NCBI GenBank assembly: GCA_022495005.1
Contig: JAGYXB010001997.1
Coordinates: 806,001-870,000 of the forward strand
Length of the DNA: 64,000 nucleotides
Reading direction: 5' to 3'
Source of the DNA: Rhyacophila brunnea
Lineage: Eukaryota; Arthropoda; Insecta; Trichoptera; Rhyacophilidae
The notes below the pieces were generated by a model. That model saw only the letters and a list, made by a program, of their open reading frames with translations, ran no database searches and was not told the origin of the DNA. This document shows, piece by piece, positions 48,081 to 59,620 of this stretch; position 1 is the first letter of the stretch, and every line of letters starts with the position of its first letter. Both the position numbers and the translations under genes were made by a program.

Positions 48081-48102
48081 TGCAATGCCATGTGAGGACA
48101 GT

Positions 48103-48268
48103 GACGTCACACGGCAAGCCAAAATGAATGACGAAGTGCGATATTTCGGTATTATTCCTGCGCTGTATGCCAGGTGAAAATAGTTGCATGTGACTCCAGC
48201 CTTTCAAACTAAAATGACGCATTCGTATGTTCATGGCAATGTGTGTTCTTTGAATAACGATGACGTCA
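48103..48268. promoter_or_regulatory. Two CRE-type TGACGTCA palindromes
   Basis: Exact TGACGTCA sites at 48103-48110 and 48261-48268, with TTGACGTA just after the second (48271). In animals this is the CREB/ATF binding site. No gene is visible next to them, so function is unproven; a pair of exact 8-mers in AT-rich DNA is somewhat unexpected. Confidence 0.3.
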
Positions 48269-48269
48269 C

Positions 48270-49655
48270 ATTGACGTATTCAACACGTTGCAGACGGATA
48301 GTCTAGATGTGCGAACCAGCTTAAACGTTTAGTTTTTTATCCTTTTTTTTTCAAAATTGTGTTACTTTCACGGTTATGTGTATCATAAAAAAGAAACTCA
48401 CTTGAAAAGTGAGTCAGTGAGATTTTGGCGTAGAGATAGATATATACTATCAGCGAAAGCGGTTCTGGGCGAAATTAGTAAAATAAATAATATTGGTGGC
48501 GCTTTTAGCAGTGGACTGTAATTTGAGGTTGATGCTGGTTGGTGGATTATTGATCTAGCGTGAGGGGGTTGACACAGGATGCCAGATACTGACCTTTATC
48601 TTGAAAGGGCTGGCGCGCGCTGGGGCCAGTTTGGTTTTCACGCACTCACGAACTCGGCACACTTTTGATGGATGATATATTATGAGATTGATGAATGATT
48701 ATGATAAGTTCACGATGGATGATATAGATGCGACGTTCACTCAAACCGTCACAGATTTAGTGCAACAAAGGTCGAACATAAGCGTTTTGAGTCACTCGTA
48801 GTTAACGACGGCTAAACTATAGCAAACCCGCAACGCGACCGCTTTCTTGATGTCACACGGGCTAACTTTTGAAGCAGTCTGGTCAATTTTATTATAATCA
48901 ATAAACTGTTGTTTAGTGGTAACAGGCTTACACGCAATAGTTGTCTAGAGCTAACTAAATTTTATTAAATCACGGTCGCCTGATGACACGTAATGCTCGT
49001 CGTCTGGTCTTGTGACAATAATAAATAAGGGATTTTGGAAGTAGGTGGGAAGAAAGGAATGAGGAATAGCATATTTGACCCAACCAAATATTTTTTGAAT
49101 CCGATCTGTATATTTAATAAATAAATGGATAACGTATAACGTAAATGTCCAAACTGTGGATATTACTCTCATCAATTATTGTTGTGTCTTATCCAAAATA
49201 TATATCTTAGATCGATACAAATCGATATGACGAAATGTTTATATAGGATCACCATAAAGCGATACCACATACATTTAATTTTATCTGCAAGCAATCCAAT
49301 CATGAAAATTATTAATGCAAAGCCATACGATGTGTCTGACGTTTCTGATGAAGCTGCTGGCACGCGATCCAACAACTTTCAATACCAGAACAAGATTTTA
49401 TCTTTTTATCACACAAGTATTTTGACAGGCTTATACGCCGTATTGATTTGTCACATATCTTGTTGAAACGCTTCATTAGGCCTTTTTATTTATGGTGTTG
49501 TTTGTATGTTATGTATCGAATTTATATTTCCTAATTCACCCAAGTATAACTCTTATACAGTAATAAAAATAAAATGGTTCTTAATAATCAGTTTAATCTT
49601 ATAATATACACAATATACCTAATTATATTTACATAATGTACGTGTACTATTGGCT
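48270..49655. other. Unassigned sequence, partly GC-richer, no gene seen
   Basis: 48520-48660 (GGGCTGGCGCGCGCTGGGGC) is GC-richer than its surroundings. Frames at 48951-49175, 49172-49375 (minus) and 49179-49466 (plus) overlap on both strands and are not convincing. Confidence 0.35.
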
Positions 49656-49659
49656 CAGA

Positions 49660-50100
49660 GTAATAATATAAAGAGAGAGGGTATTGTTCGTGCGTATAAC
49701 GCACAGTAAAACTAAAATTTTATTATTATCAACCTGATTTTGAAACGTTATACCATCATGTTGCTTCTTATTATGGCTACCAAATTTAAACACAACACAT
49801 TTAACGATATTTTCTACTAAATACAATAAAAATAATTGCCATATACTTTATATTTAACACAAAAACAATAAAGCTTGCTCGCAGTTATTAAATGACTGTA
49901 GTCATTCAAATCAATATATACCGGCGACGTATACAACAAATATTTAGTTCAGCCGAAGAAAATCTATCTTTCCCTAACGCATATTGCGGAGATATAAGCG
50001 TGACGAATGCTTTCTCACTCGCACTCAAGGTTCTAAAATGTTCAAGCCTTGACTATAGACTACTTCATACTGGTTGTTTTTCAGCATCAATATCATAATC
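49660..50100 (+). repeat. Dispersed repeat R3, copy 2 (diverged)
   Basis: Partner of 41920-42365: AAAGAGAGAGGGTATTGT, GGCTACCAAATTTAAACACA, CCCTAACGCATATTGCGGAG, GAATGCTTTCTCACTCGCAC, TTCAAGCCTTGACT. The 68-aa frame inside is not supported by the other copy. Confidence 0.6.
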
Positions 50101-51155
50101 CAGATCTAATACTAAATTATGTAATCCTCTTGCTGTTGATGCTGTTATCGAATTCGAAGTTCACTGCTACCACGTGGAATGAATGTCATATGAATTAACC
50201 ATCGAGCATCCAATTCGAGTAAATAGTACAATGCATAAGTCACTGATTTCATATAACCCCGCGCTCGATATCTGGCGAGCCCATAATACATTTAGGTATG
50301 TGATTTTCTCAAAGCCATGGTATTTTTGTGATTGTTCCATTACTATTATACCTCATTTACTGTTGTAGTATTTTTAAAACATTCACGTTTAATTAACAAT
50401 ATATAGGTATGGTTCGGTGGCCTACAGGTCCAATGACAGAAATGAAGTTAGTAACAAAAGAGAAAAAAATAATAAACTATATTGTGACTTCATAGAGATT
50501 GAACCTGGAGCCTCAAATCAAAGGCCAATGCCTCACGTGCTGAGTTATGTGAGCCCATTCGGCATCGGCCCTCAATATTTTCGTTAATGATCAGGCTTTT
50601 CAGGTTACCATTTATCTTCTTGTTATGTAACCAAATAACTTGTAGCAATCATACCACTCACAATTATGTAATACGTTTTATTGTCAAAACAAAACAACGT
50701 AGCGGAAACGATGTCAGAATTTCCTTATTCATATCTAGATCAGTAGGGTTTATTTAGTTGCGACAATTTCTCTTGTAATGTATGAACTGCATTTGTATAA
50801 AAAGCAAGGAGAACAATAAATCCTCACTTTCACGTTGAGTCCGGTCACTTGACACGGTCAACCGTCATTTCAATCGAGTTCAGTCTCTTGGTTATATTAA
50901 CATCTCGGTACATCGCCAGTCAATTCAATTATTATAGTCAATATCATCAGTATATCCATACCCGCGATTATAACATCACTCTGTCATATTTATCATTGTA
51001 TGTATTTATTCTTAAAACGACAAATAAACTCTCTCCTCACAACATCCAAGCAACTACGATTTTAATTATACACCTACATCATCCCAAAACTCTTATTACT
51101 TCGAGAATATTTGACGTATACATGCCTATGTAAATGTATAAATTCTTCTACTTCA
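50101..51155. other. Unassigned; tRNA-like arm and TATA-like box
   Basis: The minus strand at 50495-50560 has CAGGTTCAATCTCTATGAAG after TAACTCAGCACGTGAGGC, a possible decayed tRNA-like unit. At 50796 TATAAAAAG followed ~20 bp on by AATAAA could belong to a solo LTR or promoter; I found no LTR ends. Confidence 0.3.
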
Positions 51156-51158
51156 CTT

Positions 51159-51423
51159 GGAGCTGGTGTGGTCGACACCTTTGGTACTGGCGTGGTTGAT
51201 GAACTGACATGACTGATACTCAAAAGACGAACTTCGCCTTGTGCACTGGCTCACGATGTCCGGGACAGCACCCTGAAGCTGAACTCTAACTCCTTCCTCC
51301 CCCGAAGTCGTCGGAAAAGATGTCAGGGAGCCGGAGGGTCTGCGGCGGCGGGTGATCGGCGGGTGGATGAGCGGTGCGGACGATGGCGGTCGGCCCGGCG
51401 GTGGCTCGAATTCGAGTGGCTGA
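51159..51423 (-). CDS. Candidate host exon in a GC-rich patch (unproven)
   Basis: On the minus strand TTATTATTTCTTTCAG (ending at 51424) is a textbook 3' splice site, followed by a GC-rich stretch open for 88 codons to a TGA near 51159 (PLEFEPPPGRPPSSAPLIHP... ends HTSSK). A second minus-strand frame is open from upstream of the site (51286-51714, 142 aa, ending DIFSDDFGGGRS), and the plus strand is open too, so GC content alone may explain the openness. No domain is recognisable; it is proline- and serine-rich. It is the only place in the window that looks like a host exon, but it could equally be a GC-rich repeat. Confidence 0.25.
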
Positions 51424-51724
51424 AAGAAATAATAAAATATTCCTTAAAATCCATATCGCAACAACACCACTTGTATCTGAAGAGGACAAAAACCTCACCC
51501 GGATCTCCTCAAGATCCGGCTTAAAATCACAAATGTAAATTCTGCCAAACCTATATGTCCCAGAGATGAAGGGGATCAGCGCGTAATGCAGGGAGCCCCA
51601 TAACCTAAGAATATCCAAAGCAAGAAACGTATACATGCATGCACCACATATCTTTTGGTATGAAATCATCAATATATATATATATTTTCTATAAAGTTTA
51701 AGTCTAAATACCACAAAGAAAGAT

Positions 51725-53465
51725 GGAGAATTATTGAGTTAACATTTAAGAATTAAAATTAATAAGTATAATAAGTATAAATTAACAAGTATACTTCATA
51801 AGTGTCGATTTTGGATTTTATAATTTTATATGATCTACAAAGTGCACTACTTCTGTACATGTACGAGTATTTATACATTCTGTATATGATAGATTTATGA
51901 ACAATTAAAGTAAAATCGACAACATTACTTAAGTTATTATCGTGATATTATACATAAGTTAAATGAAATTTAACTTGTCTGAAACAGGCCATGATAATCA
52001 TAAGTTAGTCATTTAAATAACATACTAAAATGCGTAACACAAGTAAGTGTTGCCATATCAAATAACCGTCTAACAAATCAATTATAAAATTAGCTCCCGA
52101 TTCTGCGATCAAAACCGCAACATATCGATACCCCTCATGTCATAAATAAATCACGATAACCGGTTCTGCCTGAGAGACGTATTTCGTCTATCAATCACTC
52201 GTTAGACTGAAACCACATCAATAAGCTGCTGTCACAATCTGACACATGGCTGAAGTCTATCCGACAACTTACGAGAAACATTGCGCCGGCATCTTTATAG
52301 CCCGGGTCACAGGGGTGCTTAAATTGGATGTCTAAAGCTTATTTTGTTTGTTATTTGGATTGATATAGGTACTAGATAAAATAAACATTATGGTTACCTA
52401 TTTAAAAATAAAACAATCTTAATGTTATATAATTTTACACTTTCCAATTTTTAAACCTGAAATGCGTACGCGTTCTGCACAGTTCGAAATTAAAAAACAG
52501 TATTTTGAAGTTAAATAAATGACAACATGACAGATAAAAAAAAAACAAATGAAAAAAGCATTATTCATTAAATTATACTCCCAAATTATATATTGTGGTG
52601 GTTTCTTAAAATAGTTTGTCGAAGCATGAAGACCATTTATTCTTTTTTTATTTTTAGCATATATTTTGGCCATTTGAATATTATAATATTGCAATATACT
52701 TATACGAAAAACACTTTCCTTGGCAGTGGTATAACAATGATGGTATTTTGGTTAGGTTTTAACTTTATAGGGGAACTTTTTCTGTTATTTTATATTAGTT
52801 ACTTTCTTAAATATTTATGGATGCCAGCATGATATTCCTGATAATTCAAAAGAGCTTATAGTTATATTATTTCCCACATAATTGGATGGGCTTTCCACCT
52901 AGCTTGATCAAATACTTTCTAAAAACCTGGAGATAAATTAAATTTGTTGATATTACTTAAAAATTAGCGTAAGATCTTTCGGGAAAAAATAGTTCAAGTT
53001 TATAGAAGAAGAAATCTTTAGCAAGTGTACCTATCTCATATATTGACCAATAGAATGAGAATTGAAGAATTTTTATTGGTAATACAGCACAAAGTGGTTC
53101 TGGTAGACCCCAGAAAATGACTACACTCCACTCCGTATAACGCAAGCTCTGTTCACTGTTTTAACCTTAGGGACGCAGTGGTTTCCCAACCCTCCTTTTC
53201 ATCTCTGGTATTTTAAAGTGGAATGGTTCGTTAGGTGTCTTACATACTTTAACAGATACTGCGCAGTGTCTTACTTTTACATGTGATTACTGTATAAAGT
53301 GATTAATTAGATCTTTTTTTTTTAATTTGAGGTATCGATTTATTTATCATATTTGATGTAGAAATAAAATTAAAGCTATATTTTGAAATGGTATACTTTT
53401 AAAAATAAAATTACTAAAAGAATAAAAATATAAAGTTTTAAACAGTTCATAATCATGATTTAAAT
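51725..53465. other. AT-rich sequence, no gene seen
   Basis: Frames at 52425-52694, 52593-52832 and 52957-53145 are short, AT-driven and without known domains. Confidence 0.45.
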
Positions 53466-53469
53466 AATA

Positions 53470-53888
53470 TCGGTGTTGTTTGGGCATAACCTGATAACTG
53501 CTTTTTTGGTCATTTTATGTTAAGAGTACAAAATGGGTCACTATAGTATTATCTTCCATTTGGTAATAACACGATATCTATATTTCACTTAAAATGCTCA
53601 GAACGCTATTGTAATAATATGATGATATGTGAACAAACACAGTGGTTAGTTTGGTCAAAACATGACCAAAAACCTTATCATAGTTTGATCACTGATAAGT
53701 GACCTTATTTTCCTAATTAATGAAATAATTGACAATCTAAGTATTGTCATATTTTTCATCAGTTATTTATTTTAAAAAGTTTTTTTCAAATTAAAAAAAA
53801 AGTGAACTGAAATTTACGTGGGTAATAAAATGGCTCTCCTGTAAATTCAACATTTTGCAGTTAACAGGTTATGCCCAAACAACACCGA
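53470..53888. mobile_element. TA-flanked TIR miniature element with perfect ends
   Basis: The ends TCGGTGTTGTTTGGGCATAA + CCTG and their reverse complement match perfectly for at least 24 bp; TA lies on each side (53468-53469 and 53889-53890). Length 419 bp. The inner end GGCATAACC and the CTCCTGTAAATT word near the right end are shared with family M1 (23.4 kb, 31.9 kb), so the families are probably related. Confidence 0.88.
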
Positions 53889-53932
53889 TATGTAGTTGAA
53901 GTAAAGTGAAATCTTTTAAGTTCATCCATTTT

Positions 53933-54120
53933 TATACCGACGGCGAGTTGGTAATAGTCCAGATGGTGTGACCAATGTGCGTTGAGAGTACATTTATAAT
54001 TAACATCATGAATCGCGGTTTTACATTTTAAATGATTGAAATTTTAATACACATATCATTTATTATTATCGAGGAAAATTTGTCGCTACTATCTGGACTA
54101 TTTCCAACTTGGTACCGATA
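53933..54120. mobile_element. Short foldback element
   Basis: The left end GAGTTGGTAATAGTCCAGAT (53945 on) pairs with the right end ATCTGGACTATTTCCAACTT (54091 on); the outermost bases TATACCGACG / CGGTACCGATA match more loosely. It lies only ~45 bp from the preceding miniature element. Confidence 0.7.
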
Positions 54121-54459
54121 AAGATGTGTGAAATGCCCAAAGAAATAAATAAACCAGCGGTACGATTTGATACCGGATATAGCTAATAAATTGTTTAATG
54201 AAGTCTATTAGCAATAATATATAATTCAGATTATGTCAAAACGTGGTAATGCTTTTGTGTATTTTAATGATTTTAGAATATCTTTTTAGTGTCCTTAATG
54301 ATGTACCCAGTAAGAAATAATATCCAATATCATTTATTTTAATTTAATTATTAGTAAAAAAGCACTATTGGACGGATAATGCGATGTATTAGTAGATTAT
54401 TTTTGTCACCTTTATGATTTTGTTGTGGTAAATATCTGTTTTATTATTCAGTTAAAAAT

Positions 54460-54550
54460 GTCCCTTTGAGGCGGACAAAACCGGTCCAAATTTATTAAAT
54501 AAAAAAGTGGAATAAGTACAAAAAATGCGTTTTATTAATATAAATCAATA
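54460..54550 (+). repeat. Dispersed ~90-bp repeat R4, copy 2
   Basis: GTCCCTTTGAGGCGGACAAA, ACCGGTCCAAATTTATTAAA and AATGCGTTTTATTAATA, partner of 21037-21127. Confidence 0.75.
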
Positions 54551-54811
54551 TCACAACGTGGTGGTTGATTATTTTTTAAGAATCGCACATTTTAGAATTT
54601 ATTAATAGTACACAATCAATTTAATTTATACACCTCTTTTCCAGTGTATTAATTTAAACAAATATATTAGAAAAATTACGGGCCGTAAATTCACAACTCC
54701 ACACTCATGCCTGTCACTCTTAACCACTTCATTTTGAGATACCGAGTGTAAACACTCTCTGTAAATGAGATATGATTTATTCCCCCAGATATGTGTGCGC
54801 TAGATGCGCCC

Positions 54812-55061
54812 CGGGCGGTGACTCCGGGAACTTTTAGCACTGCTGCCTTACAAATGGACCAGTTAATGAACTTATGTCTTTAGCTTACTAATGATTCTGT
54901 GGTTAGACTGATGTATTATTATTATGAATTTATTACACATGGATAATTTATGAGTGTTTAATAATTACATGTGAGTACCCAAGTTCTTGTGTTCTTGAAA
55001 ACTTTATGTGATACTATGCCCCTGGCGACGATTGCGAAAACTTTTAGCACTACTGCCTTAC
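54812..55061 (+). repeat. Degenerate tandem duplication, ~210-bp period
   Basis: GGCGGTGACTCCGGGAACTT then TTAGCACTGCTGCCTTACA (54813 on) recurs as GGCGACGATTGCGAAAACTT then TTAGCACTACTGCCTTACA (55023 on). TACTAATGATT / AGCTAATGATT follows each. The unit has diverged between the conserved blocks. Confidence 0.65.
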
Positions 55062-55557
55062 ATTATTTTATTATTATAATTACTAGTAAGCTAATGATTT
55101 TTAATTACTTATAATTTGGTGGTAAGTAGTACAATTAATTTGCTATAAATTTAAGCACATATAATATGCACGTAAACACATGAATACGTGTGTTAGTTGT
55201 GACTCAAGAGATGACCTCAGAAGCTTGTATATAGCATTACTATGCCACATAAATTAACATGCTAGTCAATAAATATTGCTAATACGCTGTTGAATTAAAA
55301 TATTTATGAATATATTTGTGTAAGTAGGTACTGTTAACATTACGATATTACACTAAATAATTGGTTGACCTAATCAGGCATAATTTGATTTCATTTATTT
55401 AAAATTCCCGCCATTTCGGAACGTAATTTCAAAATATGAGAAGCGTTGACTACCCTGTCACTAGATTGCTACTAATTATTACCTGTAATGAAAACTTAAA
55501 AAAATGGCAGTTGAGAAAGAACCGGGGTGCACAACTACAATTAATAATGAACAGGTA

Positions 55558-55868
55558 CATAATTTCAATTAAAATTCAATTTATTTTAACATATTTTAGA
55601 CATTACAAATTATAAGTTTAAGACGTTCACAATATGAGATGAAACATAATTATAAAGAAAAAAAGTAATAAAAATGATAAAAATGAAAATATAAAAAGAG
55701 AACATAATATAAACATACAAAAGCAGTGAAAGTACAATTATACATCTATCGAAGTTCAAAGAAGTACACCGAGTTTGCTTAGGAGACCCTATTTTAAGAA
55801 TTTATAGAATAGCCCCCACCTAAACTCACCCTCACGCAAGTGGAATATATCAACACCCGAAGCATAAT
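55558..55868 (-). mobile_element. Jockey-like LINE, 3' end
   Basis: Minus-strand copy of the 3' UTR plus the last ORF2 codons (ATATTCCACTTGCGTGAGGG), closely matching 30.72-31.1 kb. It directly abuts repeat R2. Confidence 0.82.
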
Positions 55869-55905
55869 ATTAAACATATTACTATAATTAAAAAATAGCT
55901 CTTAA

Positions 55906-56273
55906 GACGATACATCAGTGAAACGGCAAATAATTTTCAACTATAGGCGCGACGAAATTTTGGACTCGCTGGCATTCGGAGAGCAAATGTCGAGGCGTCA
56001 ATACGTAAATTTGTTTCGTGATGGCGACGGGGGTATTAATTCTTAAATCGTGTAAAGATGACTAAAAACGTTACCCATCTACTTGAAAAAGAAAACATGT
56101 CAATGAATATATTATTATTATTACTAATAGAACAATAAACAGAACATTAAATGGACGTATGTTGGATTTATATGACAAATTATATTTCGTTCGGCGTGCA
56201 TCATTTGCACCCGCGACCTGCAATCCGCGCATCGCCTAGCCACGATCTTTTTAGACCATGCTTCAACTGAGGT
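55906..56273 (+). repeat. Dispersed ~365-bp repeat R2, copy 2
   Basis: Partner of 43237-43594, with a small insertion (CACCCGCGACCTGCAATCC near 56209) before CGCATCGCCTAGCCACGA. Confidence 0.88.
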
Positions 56274-56300
56274 AAGTATAGCATTAATGAAATATATATG

Positions 56301-56591
56301 GTCACCTTACTTACTATTAAGACCTCGTAAGTCCGATATTATGGAAAAATTAAGTTTCAATAATATCAAAACCTCGGTTCTCTAGACTAGTATGCTGTCC
56401 ATCTTTCGACAAATTTTTAAAACTCATAAGTCTCGTAGTTTCAAACATGGAATTAAAACCTCGTATTTCACAACTAGTGCTCGCAGATTTATTGATTAGA
56501 GAGGTGTTTAAAATATTGTTTTTATTACGTTTTTTCCTTCCCCTCAACATTTTTCTCAAATAGACTTACGATGTCTTAATAGTAAGGTGAC
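56301..56591. mobile_element. TIR miniature element (family M2), copy 2
   Basis: Ends GTCACCTTACTTACTATTAA and, on the minus strand, GTCACCTTACTATTAAGACA; interior runs in the opposite direction to 27534-27847 (shared GTTTAAAATATTGTTTTTA and CCTTCCCCTCAACATTTTTC). The left TIR has a small TTAC duplication. The minus frame at 56350-56559 is not a gene. Confidence 0.82.
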
Positions 56592-56594
56592 GAT

Positions 56595-57290
56595 ATGGCA
56601 GAAAAATTAAAAATCATTCACTATTTTCTAAGATGACAGCCGTAGCAGATTTCTGGTATATTTATACTGACTACTATCAGTGAAGTTACCACAATATATT
56701 ACATAAAAACTCTGCTTTACGGAAATTATTTCCAGATAGAGTGTTATTTTTACTTAAACCGACTGTATTAATTTGAGCGAAGGTACATTTCCTTTACATG
56801 GAAGGGTATGTTTCATACGAGCGTTTTCTCTCTTTTGTTAAAAAATGAACATAGAACATATGTTTATTAACACATCTACATTATAACTTAGGTATCTAGA
56901 CTGTTTTATGTGAATTTATGGGAGTAGATAACACTGTTTTTGACAAAAATAGGCTAAAATCAGGTAATACAAAAATAATAATTATATTTTGTTGCTAAAA
57001 TGATAAATTTATATAAATATCTGATTCCACTTTTCTATATTAATTTATTCATTACTACGGGGATAATATTGGAATAAATTATAATATTATATATTATTGA
57101 CCAAATACTGTAATTAATATTATTGTCATTCATACAAAGTGATTAATATTAATTTAAAAAATATAATAAAATAAAAATGAGTTTTATAAAAAATTCCGTA
57201 TAATATAATCTCTAAAGGTTTCAGCCTAAAAACTAAAACATAATAATATTTGCAATGTTAATCGATTGTATCAAATTCGTTTTTTTTCCA
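56595..57290. other. AT-rich sequence, no gene seen
   Basis: No coding or repeat signal that I can support. Confidence 0.5.
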
Positions 57291-57293
57291 AGT

Positions 57294-57475
57294 CAATCCT
57301 ACGAAAATCATATTGGCCTACACAGAGTAGAGGTTTGTATTAACAGATTTTTGTTTTTACGTTAAATTGATGTTAGCCACTTGCTCAACCTGTTAGGTCC
57401 ATACCCTGACTCCAAACACACATTGAAAAACAATATGTGTAATTGCCGACGTGTTAACCGCTCGGCCATCATGTT
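57294..57475 (-). repeat. tRNA-derived SINE copy (family A), internal deletion
   Basis: On the minus strand: GATGGCCGAGCGGTTAACAC (intact box A), then box B is deleted, then GGCAATTACACATATTGTTT, TTTGGAGTCAGGGTATGGAC, AACAGGTTGAGCAAGTGGCT and the 3' half with CTACTCTGTGTAGGCC. This is the reverse defect of the copy at 22.9 kb. Confidence 0.85.
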
Positions 57476-58380
57476 GTTTTATTTAAATTTAACTCATCGT
57501 AAACTCGTTATCTTTATAAATGATAGTTACTTATTTGTGCATTAAATCAATGTCGACTTAGCATAATACGAGGTTATGGCAACATTATTTATTTTTATTT
57601 ATTTTAAGACGCATTGATAGTTTGTAAGTGGTAATGATAAATACAGAGTCACTGTGAATCAATAAGATAATAAATATAACGAACGAAGAAATAGTAATAG
57701 TAATATTAAATTAACTAAAACGCCAAACTATTGCAAGTCATCTAAATTACAAGGTAATATGATTGACTGTCAATTTTTTAAATTTCTTTTTAGAAAATGC
57801 AATGCATCACAGAACCAACAATAATTTATTTTGTATTTCCATTCAAAAATACTTTTAAATTTAATTCGAGGTGCCATAAATAGACTGTTTTCTACAAAAT
57901 ATTTGTCAAATAATAATGCAATTATTTAGATCTAAGACAAGATTTGATTCAGGCGACAGTTCCGACGGCCCAAATCGACGCCACTTAATGTAACGGTAAA
58001 CAAAATACAAAAAAATAATATGACGCAGATATCTACCGATTACAATCGCTCGTTTGGATAGATTGTTCTCGTTTGAAATTATTATTCATCTCTCGACACG
58101 CACTCAAGTGTTATTTAATCGACAAACACACGGGAGGCCTTCATTAATATTTAAATATATGCCTTTTTCCCACACTTGGCATGATGCGACGCGCCGGGAC
58201 GTGAGAGAAGTCATTTTACTTCTGTATACAAACATTACGGTCTTGGAATTATATTTATACAAACAAAAGGAATGTTCGAAGAGTTCTTTCATAAAATAAT
58301 ACTAAAATAAATATATGAGAATTTTCTTCTTGTCATATGACGACAGGGAGTCAATGACAAAATATATAATATAAAAAAAT
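57476..58380. other. Unassigned sequence, no gene seen
   Basis: Overlapping opposite-strand frames at 58054-58299 and 58104-58292 share a GC-richer patch (GATGCGACGCGCCGGGACGT); neither is recognised. Confidence 0.4.
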
Positions 58381-58561
58381 ACGGTTCTTGTCGGTTTAAG
58401 GGAAGCCAACGGCAAACAAATTTTGAAAATAGCAGATATACTGGATTATTTGTTAAGTTAGGTTAGGTTTTCATTCTTGAAATCATGAATTTTGCTAAAA
58501 TCGGTAATGAAAATTAGCACGGCTCCCGCCTGGCTGCCCGTAAACTGACTTGTACCAAAAA
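58381..58561. mobile_element. Inverted-repeat element with central (TTAGG)n
   Basis: The left end TTCTTGTCGGTTTAAGGGAA and the right end (minus strand) GTACAAGTCAGTTTACGGGC are imperfect inverted repeats. The array TTAAGTTAGGTTAGGTTTT (58453-58471) lies at the exact middle. Left two-thirds match the minus strand of 20570-20722. Confidence 0.65.
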
Positions 58562-58564
58562 TAC

Positions 58565-59620
58565 TGTAGACTTAGTCACTGTTACATGTTATATTTATAA
58601 TAATTGTTACTGAAAATAATAAATAAACAGAATTTAAAAAATCTTCAGTAGGGTCTGTTGAATCTAATTAAGTGAAAGTATATTATTATTTTATTCTTAT
58701 AACTTTAGAAATAATATTATACATAATAAATTATGTACGAGAATTAATGGAAAAAATAAATTATTCAAAACTCTTAAATACTTACCACTTAGTTGATCAG
58801 TTATATCAAAGTATCTTATTCGTAACTCAGAGATTTAGAGCCTTTTCAATTTTACTGCACTATAAGGCTAATATAATTACATTTCATGTTATTTAACTAG
58901 CACTACCATCCGCTATGTATCTTTGTGATCTCGTGAAGAAATTTCTTACCAGTAGTTTTTTTATAAGAAAAGACGTTATTCATTCGCTCAATAAAAAAAA
59001 AAAATAGGTACACGTCCTATATATTGAAAAAAATCACTGGTGAATTTTTAAAATGCAGGTTTTGTATTTGTGACAGACCTAATTAAAGGCGGGTGTATAA
59101 AACCACTAATCTACCGTAAGAGGATTTATAATAACATAATATATCAACTTAAAATATAACTCAGAATCTCAGACGATAATTAAATACTCGATACTCGAAC
59201 TTATCATATAACATTGTATTAAATATAATGATTAGTCGATATCAGTTAACAATTAATCTTTCAATTGCATACTGTGTTTGTCCAAGAATGGTGTAAAACT
59301 ATTTTATAATAAATTCACATAGATAACTAAATTAATATTATCTAAATAATTATATACATCCTCAAAACAGTGTACAATTGTATATAATAAAACAATCATA
59401 AAACAGTTCTGTGTTTGTTAATCAAATATGTATCCATAGAAGATTAAATTTAGTAGTTGGATATTATACCAAATTAAAATTCCAAGCAAATACCAACGTA
59501 ATGAATAACTACAGATTCACTATTTAAGTACGGAAATAAAAATTATGTTGGTCTTAATTAAAATTGTAGTAAAAATAAGTATGTTTCTTTAATAATGTTT
59601 AATGATGTAAAACTTCAAAT
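58565..59620. other. AT-rich sequence, no gene seen
   Basis: The 74-aa frame at 58672-58896 is AT-driven and unrecognised. Confidence 0.5.
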
